DNA of 62,819 nucleotides, from assembly GCA_934202525.1 (NCBI GenBank), contig CAKPYB010000017.1:1-62819 (forward strand), in the 5' to 3' direction. The notes below the pieces were generated by a model. The model did no database searches. It was not told the origin of the DNA and saw only the letters and a list, made by a program, of their open reading frames with translations. The position numbers and the translations under genes are program-made. Source of the stretch: an uncultured Prevotella sp. GTDB lineage: Bacteria > Bacteroidota > Bacteroidia > Bacteroidales > Bacteroidaceae. This document shows, one piece after another, positions 1 through 8,569 of this stretch. Every line of letters starts with the position of its first letter. Position 1 is the stretch's first letter.

Positions 1-599
1 AGAAGATGGAGCTCGACGGCTACTGCGTTCTCGAGGGTGATAACATCGAGGTTTACGACCACATGAACAAGCACACTCTCTGTACTATGGTTCAGCTCAA
101 CGAGAACAACGAGGAGGCTGGTCACAAGGTAGCTATGCAGGTAGCTGCTATGCGCCCTGTAGCTCTCGACGAGTCTTCTGTTTCTGAGGAGACTAAGAAG
201 ACTGAGCTCGAGGTTGCTGTTGCCAAGACTAAGGAAGAGCTCGTAGAGAAGGCTGTTAACGCAGCTTTGAAGAAGGCTGGCATCAACCCAGCTCACGTTG
301 ACTCTGAGGATCACATCGAGAGCAACACCAAGAAGGGTTGGTTGACACCTGAGCAGGCTGAAGAGGCTCGCAACATCAAGAAGACTGTAGGTGAGGAGAA
401 GGCTGCTACTTTGAACCCAACTATGATCCAGAACATCGCTAATGGTCGTCTGGCTAAGTTCTTCAAGGAGAACTGCCTCGTTGACCAGGAGTTCCAGTTC
501 GGTGATGGTGACAAGCAGACTGTTGCTCAGTACCTCGCTTCTCAGAGCAAGGATCTCAAGATCGTTGCTTACCAGCGCTTTACTCTTGCTGCTGAGTAA
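1..599 (+). CDS. tsf: Elongation factor Ts, C-terminal part (cut by window edge)
   Basis: The open frame enters from the left edge and ends at TAA 597-599, so the N-terminal UBA-like part that contacts EF-Tu lies outside the window. About 199 residues remain. They carry the EF-Ts core: the segment VAMQVAAMRP, the later NPTMIQNIANGRLAKFF stretch, and the ending KIVAYQRFTLAAE. EF-Ts is the cytosolic guanine-nucleotide exchange factor that recycles EF-Tu-GDP. Codon use is strongly biased (many GAG, AAG, GCT, CTC), as expected for a highly expressed translation gene. A strong hairpin terminator follows. Identification is firm; only the start is missing. Confidence 0.95.
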   Translation, partial: KMELDGYCVLEGDNIEVYDHMNKHTLCTMVQLNENNEEAGHKVAMQVAAMRPVALDESSVSEETKKTELEVAVAKTKEELVEKAVNAALKKAGINPAHVDSEDHIESNTKKGWLTPEQAEEARNIKKTVGEEKAATLNPTMIQNIANGRLAKFFKENCLVDQEFQFGDGDKQTVAQYLASQSKDLKIVAYQRFTLAAE

Positions 600-651
600 T
601 CATTACTCAAAAGCAAGCATTAATTTGACTTATAGTTAAATTAGAATACCC

Positions 652-700
652 GGGAGTTATGAAGTTAAAGCTCTGCTTTACTTCTAACTCCCATTTCTTT
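652..700 (+). terminator. Rho-independent terminator after tsf
   Basis: A long imperfect hairpin has outer arms GGGAGTT (652-658) and AACTCCC (686-692). The inner arms GAAGTTAAAGC and GCTTTACTTC also pair. A T-rich tract follows (695-703). It lies 50 bp after the tsf stop and separates tsf from the next gene. Confidence 0.85.
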
Positions 701-721
701 TTTATATAAAAATTTGATGTT

Positions 722-1339
722 ATGAAGATATTTGCCATCGGTATGAACTATACCGAACACAATAAATCGCTGCATGGTACGTTATCTAAACCAGAGCGTC
801 CTGTCATCTTTACCAAGGCAGATTCTGCTTTGCTCAATAACGGCAAGCCTTTCTTCATCCCTGATCATCTGGGAAGAATAGAGTACGAAACCGAAGTGGT
901 GGTCAGAATATCCAAGTTGGGAAAGACCATTCCGCAGCGTTTTGCCCACCGCTATTACGATGCAGTAACCGTAGGTATCGACTTTACGGCACGCGAGATG
1001 CAGAAGAAGCTGCGCGAGGCTGGACAGCCTTGGGAACTCGCCAAGGGATTCGACGGTTCTGCTGTTATCGGCGAATGGGTCGACATCCGGAAGTTCCGTG
1101 ATATCCAGGCACTGCACTTCCGTCTCGACCTCAACGACAAGACCGTACAGGAAGGCTGCACGAGTGATATGCTCTACAAGGTAGATGAAATCATCTCCTA
1201 CATCAGTCAGTACTTCACGCTCAAGACGGGCGACCTGCTCTATACCGGATGTCCTACAGGCTGTGGCCCTGTCAACATCGACGACCATCTCGTAGGCTAT
1301 CTCGAAGACAGGAAGGTGCTCGATTTTCATTGTAAATAA
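722..1339 (+). CDS. Fumarylacetoacetate hydrolase (FAA) family protein
   Basis: This 205-residue protein is the length of small single-domain FAH-fold proteins such as YcgM. Seen in the sequence are the N-terminal MKIFAIGMNYTEHN, the segment YETEVVVRISKLG with acidic metal-ligand positions, a GIDFTAREMQ segment, and the C-terminal DLLYTGCPTGCGPV loop (family form TGTPxGxG). The family uses a divalent metal to hydrolyse, decarboxylate or tautomerise acylpyruvate-type compounds, for example oxaloacetate. The exact substrate cannot be read from sequence. Its stop is 25 bp before porU, so the two may be co-transcribed. Confidence 0.85.
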   Translation: MKIFAIGMNYTEHNKSLHGTLSKPERPVIFTKADSALLNNGKPFFIPDHLGRIEYETEVVVRISKLGKTIPQRFAHRYYDAVTVGIDFTAREMQKKLREAGQPWELAKGFDGSAVIGEWVDIRKFRDIQALHFRLDLNDKTVQEGCTSDMLYKVDEIISYISQYFTLKTGDLLYTGCPTGCGPVNIDDHLVGYLEDRKVLDFHCK

Positions 1340-1364
1340 ACAATATTGCAAGTAATATATCGAT

Positions 1365-4300
1365 ATGAACATAACAAAGGTTTGGAAATACATGCTGCTG
1401 GCATGTCTGCTCATGCTGGTGGTTCCTGCTCAGGCACAGCGATTCTTCAATCTGACCTCTTCTGAAGTCAGAGTAGATTCCGTGTTGCCCCGTTTCGTGT
1501 ATTCCATTCCTTTGACCGGTGCATACCGTGATTCGGTATATACCGTCAGCCTGAAATATGGCGAGTATATCGATATGACTGCCTCCGACATCGCCAACTA
1601 CAACCGCCTGTCGGGTGCAGTTCCTCCTGAGCAGGTATTTCCTCAGCAGCGGGTTACCGAATGCCGTAAGCAGGGCGTACTCCAGATAGATTTCAGTCCT
1701 GTCGTATTCCGCAACAACCGCCATCAGCTGCTGGTAAGTTTCATGCTCCAGGTAGATGCCCGTCCTCTGAAGCGCTCCGAGCGTAGCAGCCGGGCTTCTC
1801 TGCTGGCTAAGGGCAAAGTATCAGCCTTCACTTCTTCTGATGCTTTGCGCTCAGCCTCTTCCCTCTATGCTGACCATTCCGTTCTTGCCTCAGGCAGATG
1901 GGCGAAGATTAGAGTCAGCGAAACCGGTTTTCATCAGCTTACCGAACAGGTAGTGCGCCAGGCAGGCTTCTCCGATATCAGCAAGGTGAAGATCTACGGC
2001 TATGGCGGCAATCTGCAGAACGAAGCCCTTCTGGCGAGCGAACTGCAGGCTACCGATGATCTTCAGGAAGTTCCCCAGTGTATTGTAGGCGGCAAGCATT
2101 ATTTCTATGCCCAGGGTCCGGTATCCTGGAAGTCAGAAACAGCCCTCCAGCGCATCCGTAATCCTTATTCCGATTACGGCTACTATTTTATTACCCAGAC
2201 CGATGGAGAGCCTCTGGTGCAGGATTCAGCCACCTTTGTCTCTTCCCATTATCCGCAGTCATACGATTACCATTCCCTCTACGAGTCAGATGGTTACAGC
2301 TACTATCATGGCGGCAGGAACCTCTTCGATGCAGAAGAACTGAAGGTGGGCGATGAGAAGAAAGTGGTGATTACGAATACCACCGGTTCTGCGATAGGCA
2401 AACTCTCCGTAGCCCTGACTACCACCACAGACAGCAAGGCTCAGATACTGAAGAATGGCAAGGCTTTGGGCGAAATCACCCTTTCTGTCAAAGATGACGG
2501 TACGACGGAGGAGATTAAATACCTCAAGGCTACAGAGCGCGTTGTCACCTATCCCGTTTCCGATTTCCAGGATAAGGATACCATCTCCATCAAGGTCTTG
2601 TCGGGAGCTTCCATCCGCCTCGATTATATCTCCGTAACGTGGGCAGAGCCTCGAAGCTGTGCCTTTACCGCTGCGAATCTGAGCTCCGGTGGAAAGATAC
2701 CGGCTGCCCAGTATGTCTACGGCATCACCAACCAGGATCATCATGCCGATGGAGCAGCCGATATGGTCATCATCATACCCGCCTCACAGAAACTGCTGAA
2801 ACAGGCTCAGCGACTGAAAGAATTTCATGAACAGCACGACGGACTGCGTGTTACCATCGTGCCTGCCGATGAACTCTATAACGAATTTTCTAGCGGTACC
2901 CCCGATGCCAACGCCTACCGCCGCTACCTGCGCATGCTTTCCGACCGCGCACAGAGCGAGGCTGATATGCCGAAATATCTCCTGCTCTTCGGCGATTGCG
3001 TATGGGATAACCGCATGCTTACCTCCGGTTGCAAATACCTGAATCCAGACGATTATCTGCTGTGCTTTGAGAGTGAGAACTCCTTCAGTGCCGTATCCTG
3101 CTTCGTCAGCGACAGCTGGTTCGGTATGCTCGGCGAGGGAGCCGGACTGTATCCTAACCGTGAGTTGCAGGATGTAGCCGTAGGCCGCTTCCCGGTAACC
3201 TATGCAGAAGATGCCAAGGTGCTGGTAGACAAGACCATCAGCTATGCCCAGAATGCCAATGTAGGCGCCTGGCAGAACACCCTGATGTTTATGGGCGATG
3301 ACGGAAACGAAAACATCCACATGAAGGATGCCGATGAGGTGGCAAATGATGTGCTTGCCACCTATCCCGCCTTTCTCGTCAAGAAGGTGATGTGGGATGC
3401 CTATACCCGCGAAACCTCCTCTTCGGGCAATACCTATCCTGAGGCTGCTAAAATCATCAAACAGCAGCAGGCGGCGGGAGCCCTCATCATGGATTATGCC
3501 GGACATGGCGATCCTACCCAGATGTCGAGCGAATCGGTTCTGAAACTGAACGATTTTACCAATTTCCGCAATACCAACCTGTCGCTCTGGGTAACTGCCT
3601 CCTGCGATATCATGCCGTTCGACGGACTCGAAGCCAACATCGGCGAATCAGCGCTGCTCAACGATAAAGGTGGCGCAGTAGCCTTCTATGGCACCACCCG
3701 TACCGTTTACGCCCAGTATAACAGACATATCAACCGCGCCTTCATCCACAGAGTGCTCAGTCTGGTTAACGGCAAGCCAATCACGATAGGCGAGGCACAC
3801 CGTCTGGCGCAGAACGATCTGGTAACCGGAACCGGACCAACCTCCGGCACCGATGTCACCGTGAACCATCTCAACTATTCCCTCTTGGGCGACCCAGCTC
3901 TTGCGCTCAATCTGCCTATGCATCAGATAGTTGTAGATTCCATCAACGGCATACCTGTTGCCGGAGCCGCAACCCTTCCGATGCTCAAGGCAGGCTCTAT
4001 CGCCCGCATGGCAGGTCATATCGAGGGAGCAGACGACTTCCGGGGTGTGATTACCGCAACCGTAAGAGATTCCAAGGAGACGATTACCTGTCGCCTGAAT
4101 AATACCGATAAAGATGGCGCCGAGAAGGCGTTCGAATATGTAGACAGAACCAAGACCCTGTATCAGGGCACAGATAGCGTCAGAGGCGGCAAGTTTGCCT
4201 TCTCCTTTGCCGTTCCTATGGATATCAATTATTCCAACCAGAACGGTCTGGTCAACCTCTATGCGGTGAATAGCGCCAAGACCCTCTCTGCCCACGGCTC

Positions 4301-5003
4301 CAGCGAGCAGTTTACGGTAGGCGAGAGCGAGGAGCTGAAGAACGATTCCATCGGTCCTTCCATCTACTGCTATCTCAATTCGCCTTCCTTCGTAGACGGC
4401 GGCAAAGTCAACACCACTCCGTTCTTTGTGGCAAAGATAACCGATAAGGACGGAATCAATGCTGCCGGAAGCGGTATCGGCCACGACCTGCAGCTGGTGA
4501 TAGATGGCGATATGTCGAAGACCTACGTGCTGAACAGCAATTTCACCTACGATTTCGGAACCTATACCAGCGGTTCTACCTATTACAGCATACCGCAACT
4601 GGAACCGGGCAAGCACGAACTCACTTTCCGTGCCTGGGATATCCAGAACAACAGTTCTACGGTGAAGCTCCGTTTCAATGTGGTGAAGGCACTGAGTCCT
4701 GCACTCTTCGATGTGGGCGTAACTGCCAATCCGGCGAAGACCTCCACCACCTTCATCATCAGTCACGACCGCACAGAGAGCGATATGGACGTGGTGGTAG
4801 AAGTGTTCGATTCATCGGGCAGACAGCACTGGCGTCATTCCGAAAGCGGTGTACCCGCCTCGGGCAGCTATACCGTCAGCTGGGACCTCACCTCTGATAG
4901 CGGCACCCCTCTGGGCACCGGCGTATATCTCTATCGCGTCAAGGTGGCGAGCGATGGCAGCAGCTATACCTCAAAAGTTAAGAAACTCATCATAATTAAA
5001 TAA
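1365..5003 (+). CDS. porU: Type IX secretion system sortase PorU (C25 family)
   Basis: A 1212-residue protein with a signal peptide (about residues 1-25, ending PAQAQ), an N-terminal beta-rich region and a gingipain-type C25 caspase-like domain. The catalytic pair is visible as His714 in AGHGDP and Cys747 in TASCDIMPF. A C-terminal Ig-like sorting domain ends in VKKLIIIK, with the motif GTGVYLYRVKV before it. By homology PorU sits at the outer membrane, removes the C-terminal signals of T9SS cargo and attaches cargo to anionic LPS. porV starts 15 bp downstream; PorV is the known partner that anchors PorU. Length and order fit the family. Confidence 0.95.
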   Translation: MNITKVWKYMLLACLLMLVVPAQAQRFFNLTSSEVRVDSVLPRFVYSIPLTGAYRDSVYTVSLKYGEYIDMTASDIANYNRLSGAVPPEQVFPQQRVTECRKQGVLQIDFSPVVFRNNRHQLLVSFMLQVDARPLKRSERSSRASLLAKGKVSAFTSSDALRSASSLYADHSVLASGRWAKIRVSETGFHQLTEQVVRQAGFSDISKVKIYGYGGNLQNEALLASELQATDDLQEVPQCIVGGKHYFYAQGPVSWKSETALQRIRNPYSDYGYYFITQTDGEPLVQDSATFVSSHYPQSYDYHSLYESDGYSYYHGGRNLFDAEELKVGDEKKVVITNTTGSAIGKLSVALTTTTDSKAQILKNGKALGEITLSVKDDGTTEEIKYLKATERVVTYPVSDFQDKDTISIKVLSGASIRLDYISVTWAEPRSCAFTAANLSSGGKIPAAQYVYGITNQDHHADGAADMVIIIPASQKLLKQAQRLKEFHEQHDGLRVTIVPADELYNEFSSGTPDANAYRRYLRMLSDRAQSEADMPKYLLLFGDCVWDNRMLTSGCKYLNPDDYLLCFESENSFSAVSCFVSDSWFGMLGEGAGLYPNRELQDVAVGRFPVTYAEDAKVLVDKTISYAQNANVGAWQNTLMFMGDDGNENIHMKDADEVANDVLATYPAFLVKKVMWDAYTRETSSSGNTYPEAAKIIKQQQAAGALIMDYAGHGDPTQMSSESVLKLNDFTNFRNTNLSLWVTASCDIMPFDGLEANIGESALLNDKGGAVAFYGTTRTVYAQYNRHINRAFIHRVLSLVNGKPITIGEAHRLAQNDLVTGTGPTSGTDVTVNHLNYSLLGDPALALNLPMHQIVVDSINGIPVAGAATLPMLKAGSIARMAGHIEGADDFRGVITATVRDSKETITCRLNNTDKDGAEKAFEYVDRTKTLYQGTDSVRGGKFAFSFAVPMDINYSNQNGLVNLYAVNSAKTLSAHGSSEQFTVGESEELKNDSIGPSIYCYLNSPSFVDGGKVNTTPFFVAKITDKDGINAAGSGIGHDLQLVIDGDMSKTYVLNSNFTYDFGTYTSGSTYYSIPQLEPGKHELTFRAWDIQNNSSTVKLRFNVVKALSPALFDVGVTANPAKTSTTFIISHDRTESDMDVVVEVFDSSGRQHWRHSESGVPASGSYTVSWDLTSDSGTPLGTGVYLYRVKVASDGSSYTSKVKKLIIIK

Positions 5004-5018
5004 CAATATATATTTACA

Positions 5019-6203
5019 ATGGCAATGAAAAGAATCTATAAGATATTCGTCTTGGGATGTCTTGCTCTGATGGCATCAGAAGTGAAGGCGCAGGATAAGA
5101 AAGACCTCTTCAATCCTGTGAACTATGCAGTCATTTCGCAAACCATAGCTCCTGATGCCCGTGGTGGCGGTTTGGGAGATGTCGGTGCGGCTACCGACCC
5201 TGATGTCAACTCCCAGTACTGGAATCCGGCAAAATATCCTTTCACCATTTCGCGTGCCGGTGTGTCGCTCAGTTTCACTCCTTGGTTGCGCTCACTGGTC
5301 AATGATATGAACCTTGCCTATCTCTCTGGCTATTACCGCATTGGTGATTACAGCGCCGTATCGGCATCGCTCCGTTATTTCAATATGGGTGAAGTATTTA
5401 CCAGTCAGGAGGGTGCCGAGAGTGGTACGGGTATGACCATCAATCCTTACGAGATGTCGCTCGATGTGGCTTATTCTCTGATGCTCAGCGAGAAGTTCTC
5501 TCTTGCTGCTGCCATCCGCTGGATCTATTCCGATATGCGTTTCGATTATACCGAAGATAATTCGCCTGCCTCCGCTTTCGCCGCCGATATCGCTGCCTAT
5601 TATCAGAACTATGTGGTTATCGGCCAGCGCGAATGCCAGTTGGGTTTGGGCTTGAATATTTCTAACATCGGTAGTAAGATTACCTTCAGTGGCAAGGAGT
5701 ATGGCGAGTTCCTGCCAGCCAACATGCGTCTGGGAGCTTCGCTGATGATTCCTATCGACGAATATAATCGCGTAACTCTGGCAGCCGATGCCAACAAGTA
5801 TCTGGTGCCTACCGTTCCGAAGCAGGAAGAGGGTGAGGACAATTCAGAATATGAAGACCGTGTGCACCGCGAGTATGATGATATTTCGGGCATCAGCGGT
5901 ATCTTCAAGAGTTTCAGCGATGCCCCTGGCGGTTTCAAGGAAGAGCTGGAGGAAATCAACTATGGTCTGGGTGCCGAGTATGTATATAATGATAAGTTTG
6001 CGCTCCGTGCCGGTTATCATCACGAGAGTCAGAGCAAGGGTAACCGCAAGTACTTCACCGTAGGTGCCGGTTTCAAGATGAATGTCTTCTCGCTCGATGC
6101 TGCTTATGTGGTGGCTACCGCCAAGAGTAACCCGCTAGACCAGACCCTCCGCTTCACCCTGTCATTTGATATGGATGGACTGAAGGACCTCTTTAAGAGA
6201 TAA
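5019..6203 (+). CDS. porV: Type IX secretion outer-membrane protein PorV (LptO)
   Basis: The 394-residue protein starts with a signal peptide ending near EVKAQ. It then shows the family features: GGLGDVGAATDPDVNSQYWNPAKY near residues 48-70 and an alternating beta-barrel pattern to the end. PorV is a FadL-like outer-membrane barrel that shuttles T9SS cargo to the PorU sortase complex. It lies 15 bp after porU, a conserved pairing. A second possible start is the Met at codon 3. An acidic insert near residues 268-285 (KQEEGEDNSEYEDR) looks like an extended loop. Confidence 0.93.
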   Translation: MAMKRIYKIFVLGCLALMASEVKAQDKKDLFNPVNYAVISQTIAPDARGGGLGDVGAATDPDVNSQYWNPAKYPFTISRAGVSLSFTPWLRSLVNDMNLAYLSGYYRIGDYSAVSASLRYFNMGEVFTSQEGAESGTGMTINPYEMSLDVAYSLMLSEKFSLAAAIRWIYSDMRFDYTEDNSPASAFAADIAAYYQNYVVIGQRECQLGLGLNISNIGSKITFSGKEYGEFLPANMRLGASLMIPIDEYNRVTLAADANKYLVPTVPKQEEGEDNSEYEDRVHREYDDISGISGIFKSFSDAPGGFKEELEEINYGLGAEYVYNDKFALRAGYHHESQSKGNRKYFTVGAGFKMNVFSLDAAYVVATAKSNPLDQTLRFTLSFDMDGLKDLFKR

Positions 6204-6225
6204 TGTTGAATGTTAAATGAATAGT

Positions 6226-6320
6226 GTTGAATGTTGAATGTTGAATGTTGAATTAGGCTAGCGCCCTTGAGTCCGTTAGGCAAAAATTCAACATTCAACA
6301 TTCAACATTCAACATTCAAT
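6226..6320 (+). repeat. Perfect 29-bp inverted repeat built from 7-bp units
   Basis: The left arm 6226-6254 is made of tandem GTTGAAT units and its exact complement is at 6285-6313. The 30-bp loop includes GAGTCCGTTAGGC, a string that recurs in the hairpin at 27797. It fills the gap between porV and ispF and could act as an RNA hairpin or terminator, although no clean T-run follows. Confidence 0.8.
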
Positions 6321-6331
6321 AAATTTTAGTG

Positions 6332-6811
6332 ATGAATATACGAGTAGGATTTGGATATGATGTCCACAAGCTGGTGGAGAACCGCGACTTGTGGCTGGGA
6401 GGAATCAAGATAGATTATGAACTGGGATTGCTGGGCCACAGCGATGCCGATGTGCTGATACACGCTATTTGCGATGCCCTGCTGGGCGCTGCCAATATGC
6501 GAGATATCGGATACCATTTTCCTGATACGGCAGCAGAAACACTGAATGTGGATTCTAAGATACTGCTCCGCAAAACGATGGAACTGATAGCTACCAAGGG
6601 CTATACACTGGGCAATATCGATGCCACAGTCTGTGCCGAACGCCCTAAACTCAATCCGCATGTGCCAGCCATGAAAGCCTGTCTGGCAGAGGTAATGGGG
6701 GTAGACGAAGACCAGATATCCATCAAGGCAACAACCACCGAGAAACTCGGTTTCACGGGCAGAATGGAGGGCATCTCCGCCTATGCCACCGTTCTTATCC
6801 AGAAAGGGTAG
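6332..6811 (+). CDS. ispF: 2-C-methyl-D-erythritol 2,4-cyclodiphosphate synthase
   Basis: A 159-residue protein, the usual IspF size. Metal ligands appear in GYDVHKL (Asp10, His12). The GHSDADVLIHA signature and the C-terminal KATTTEKLGFTGRMEGI motif are intact. IspF cyclises CDP-methylerythritol 2-phosphate in the MEP isoprenoid pathway. dxr and ispD are also in this window, each in a different cluster. I take ATG 6332 rather than the adjacent GTG at 6329. The start is only 12 bp after the heptamer array. Confidence 0.95.
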   Translation: MNIRVGFGYDVHKLVENRDLWLGGIKIDYELGLLGHSDADVLIHAICDALLGAANMRDIGYHFPDTAAETLNVDSKILLRKTMELIATKGYTLGNIDATVCAERPKLNPHVPAMKACLAEVMGVDEDQISIKATTTEKLGFTGRMEGISAYATVLIQKG

Positions 6812-6941
6812 TGCAAATACCTTATAAACCTGCAAAGTGCTAATAAAGTGTCAGAAAGTTGTTAATTTCCGTATTTTTTGTTGCGTTTTGTTTGATTTAT
6901 ATCAAAAAAATGCAAAAACATCATACTTTCTTGGCTAAATA

Positions 6942-6973
6942 TTTGGTGAATAGCCGAAATAGTAGTAATTTTG
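6942..6973 (+). promoter_or_regulatory. Bacteroidetes-type promoter for the 6974-7155 transcript
   Basis: TTTG at 6942-6945, a 20-bp spacer, then TAATTTTG at 6966-6973 match the TTTG/TAnnTTTG consensus of the primary sigma factor in this phylum. No coding frame follows before the hairpin at 7118-7155. Confidence 0.6.
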
Positions 6974-6977
6974 CAGC

Positions 6978-7155
6978 GTCAAAAGGTTAATAGATTGTTT
7001 AGGTTAGTAGTAATAGATTTAGGTTTTTAGTTATTAGGTTTTAAGGTAGATTGTTTAACCGATAATTGAGAAAGTCGTGAGACTATTTTGATTAGATTTT
7101 TTAAGTTAAACATATTGCATGCCACAGCTCGGTGAGAGTTGTGGTATGTTTTTTT
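6978..7155 (+). ncRNA. Probable untranslated leader or small RNA
   Basis: About 180 bp between a good promoter and a strong terminator, with no convincing open frame. The 3' end is a hairpin (CATGCCACA 7118-7126 against TGTGGTATG 7140-7148) followed by seven T. The body is AT-rich with repeated TTAGGTT/TAATAG-like strings. It may be a free small RNA, or an attenuated leader for the glycosyltransferase genes that begin 145 bp later behind their own promoter. No known RNA family was recognised. Confidence 0.5.
7118..7155 (+). terminator. Terminator of the untranslated transcript
   Basis: Stem CATGCCACA/TGTGGTATG with inner CTC/GAG pairing, then TTTTTTT. It lies upstream of the glycosyltransferase start, so it would block read-through unless antiterminated. 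Confidence 0.75.
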
Positions 7156-7219
7156 ATGCCCCTTTCTCCCCCTTCCGTTCCTCTTTTCCGATTTCCTCGA
7201 AAAAAACATGCCTTTTTAT

Positions 7220-7250
7220 TTTGTTTTGTCTCCGATTTGTGCTATCTTTG
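7220..7250 (+). promoter_or_regulatory. Promoter for the glycosyltransferase pair
   Basis: TTTG at 7220-7223, a 19-bp spacer and TATCTTTG at 7243-7250: a near-perfect consensus. The predicted transcript start near 7255 leaves a leader of about 45 nt that contains most of a 25-bp near-duplication (7247-7272 and 7276-7300). Confidence 0.75.
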
Positions 7251-7300
7251 CAGTATCAATCAATATACGCAGCTTTTTGCGGTATCAAAAATATACGCAG

Positions 7301-8569
7301 ATGAGAGTACTCATAGTAAATACAAGTGAAAAGACAGGCGGAGCGGCTGTAGCTGCCAACCGCCTGATGGATGCCCTTAACAACAATGGCGTTAAGGCAA
7401 AGATGTTGGTACGCGATAAGGAGACTGAGGACATCACCGTGGTCAGTCTGCCCCGTTCGCTCAAGTTGCAGTGGAACTTCCTGTGGGAGCGCTGGTGCGT
7501 GTTCTGGCATCTTCATTTCTCCCGTCAGCGCCTCTGGGAGGTAGACATGGCAACATCGGGTACCGATATCACCAGGCTCCGCGAGTTTCAGGAGGCTGAT
7601 GTCATCCATCTCTCCTGGATCAACCAGGGCATGCTCTCACTCAAGAACATCCGCAAGATTATCCGCAGCGGCAAACCGGTGGTATGGACCATGCACGATC
7701 TCTGGCCAGCTACCGGCATCTGCCATTATGCCCGTGGCTGCAACCGCTATGCCTCCGCCTGCGGCAACTGTCCGCTTCTCCCCAATAAAGGCAGCAAGAA
7801 CGACCTCTCAGCAAAGATATTCCGCCGCAAGAAGGAACTCTACCATCGCGGCGCCATCTCCTTCGTCACCTGTAGCCGTTGGCTCGAACGGCAGGCTAAG
7901 GGCAGCGGTCTCTTTGTAGGGCAGCGCATCACCAACATCCCGAATCCGATAGATACCCACGTGTTCTGTCCGCAGGATCAGGCAGAGGCGCGTCTGCGTG
8001 CCGGTCTGCCAGCCGACAAGCATATCATCCTCTTCGTATCCCAGCGCGTAACCGACGAGCGCAAGGGCATGCGTTATTTCATCGAAGCCATCGACCGGCT
8101 GGTAGCGCGCTATCCCGAGATGAAGGAGAATACCGCCATCGCCATTCTGGGCGGCCATTCCGAGGAAGTAAACCTCACCCTTCCGTCTTATTCGCTCGGC
8201 TATGTCAGCGATGAGAAGCAGATTGTGGCAATCTACAATTCGGCAGATGCCTTCGTGCTGCCATCGCTCGAAGATAACCTCCCTAACACCATCATGGAGT
8301 CGATGGCGTGCGGCGTGCCGAGCATCGGTTTCAGGGTAGGAGGAATACCGGAGATGATAGACCATCAGCAGAACGGCTACGTAGCCAACTACCGCGATAC
8401 CGAAGACCTGGCGAGTGGCATCCACTGGGTACTCGAAGAGGCCAACAGGGCGGCTCTGAAGCAGGCATGTCTGCAGAAGGTAGCACAGAACTATTCGCAG
8501 CATGCCGTAGCATTGAAATATATTGAAGTTTATAACGAGGCGATGGCCTACAAAAACTATAAGTTATGA
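7301..8569 (+). CDS. Glycosyltransferase family 4 (GT-B)
   Basis: A 422-residue protein. It opens with MRVLIVNTSEKTGGAAVAANRL, the glycine-rich loop of GT4 enzymes, and has the C-terminal donor-binding block FVLPSLEDNLPNTIMESMACGVP (E-x7-E type). A Cys cluster (CHYARGCNRYASACGNCPL) near residues 145-165 is typical of the WcaC-like subgroup. It likely adds a sugar to a surface polysaccharide at the inner face of the membrane. The frame is open further upstream, but ATG 7301 lies after the promoter and fits the family N-terminus. It overlaps the next gene by 4 bp (ATGA), so the two are translationally coupled. Confidence 0.88.
   Translation: MRVLIVNTSEKTGGAAVAANRLMDALNNNGVKAKMLVRDKETEDITVVSLPRSLKLQWNFLWERWCVFWHLHFSRQRLWEVDMATSGTDITRLREFQEADVIHLSWINQGMLSLKNIRKIIRSGKPVVWTMHDLWPATGICHYARGCNRYASACGNCPLLPNKGSKNDLSAKIFRRKKELYHRGAISFVTCSRWLERQAKGSGLFVGQRITNIPNPIDTHVFCPQDQAEARLRAGLPADKHIILFVSQRVTDERKGMRYFIEAIDRLVARYPEMKENTAIAILGGHSEEVNLTLPSYSLGYVSDEKQIVAIYNSADAFVLPSLEDNLPNTIMESMACGVPSIGFRVGGIPEMIDHQQNGYVANYRDTEDLASGIHWVLEEANRAALKQACLQKVAQNYSQHAVALKYIEVYNEAMAYKNYKL

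Noticed and set aside
3648..4766. 372-codon minus-strand frame inside porU
   Set aside because: A mirror of the porU codon pattern; no start context or recognisable domain.
7139..7300. Upstream start for the GT4 gene
   Set aside because: It would place the terminator and promoter inside the coding sequence; the family N-terminus begins at 7301.
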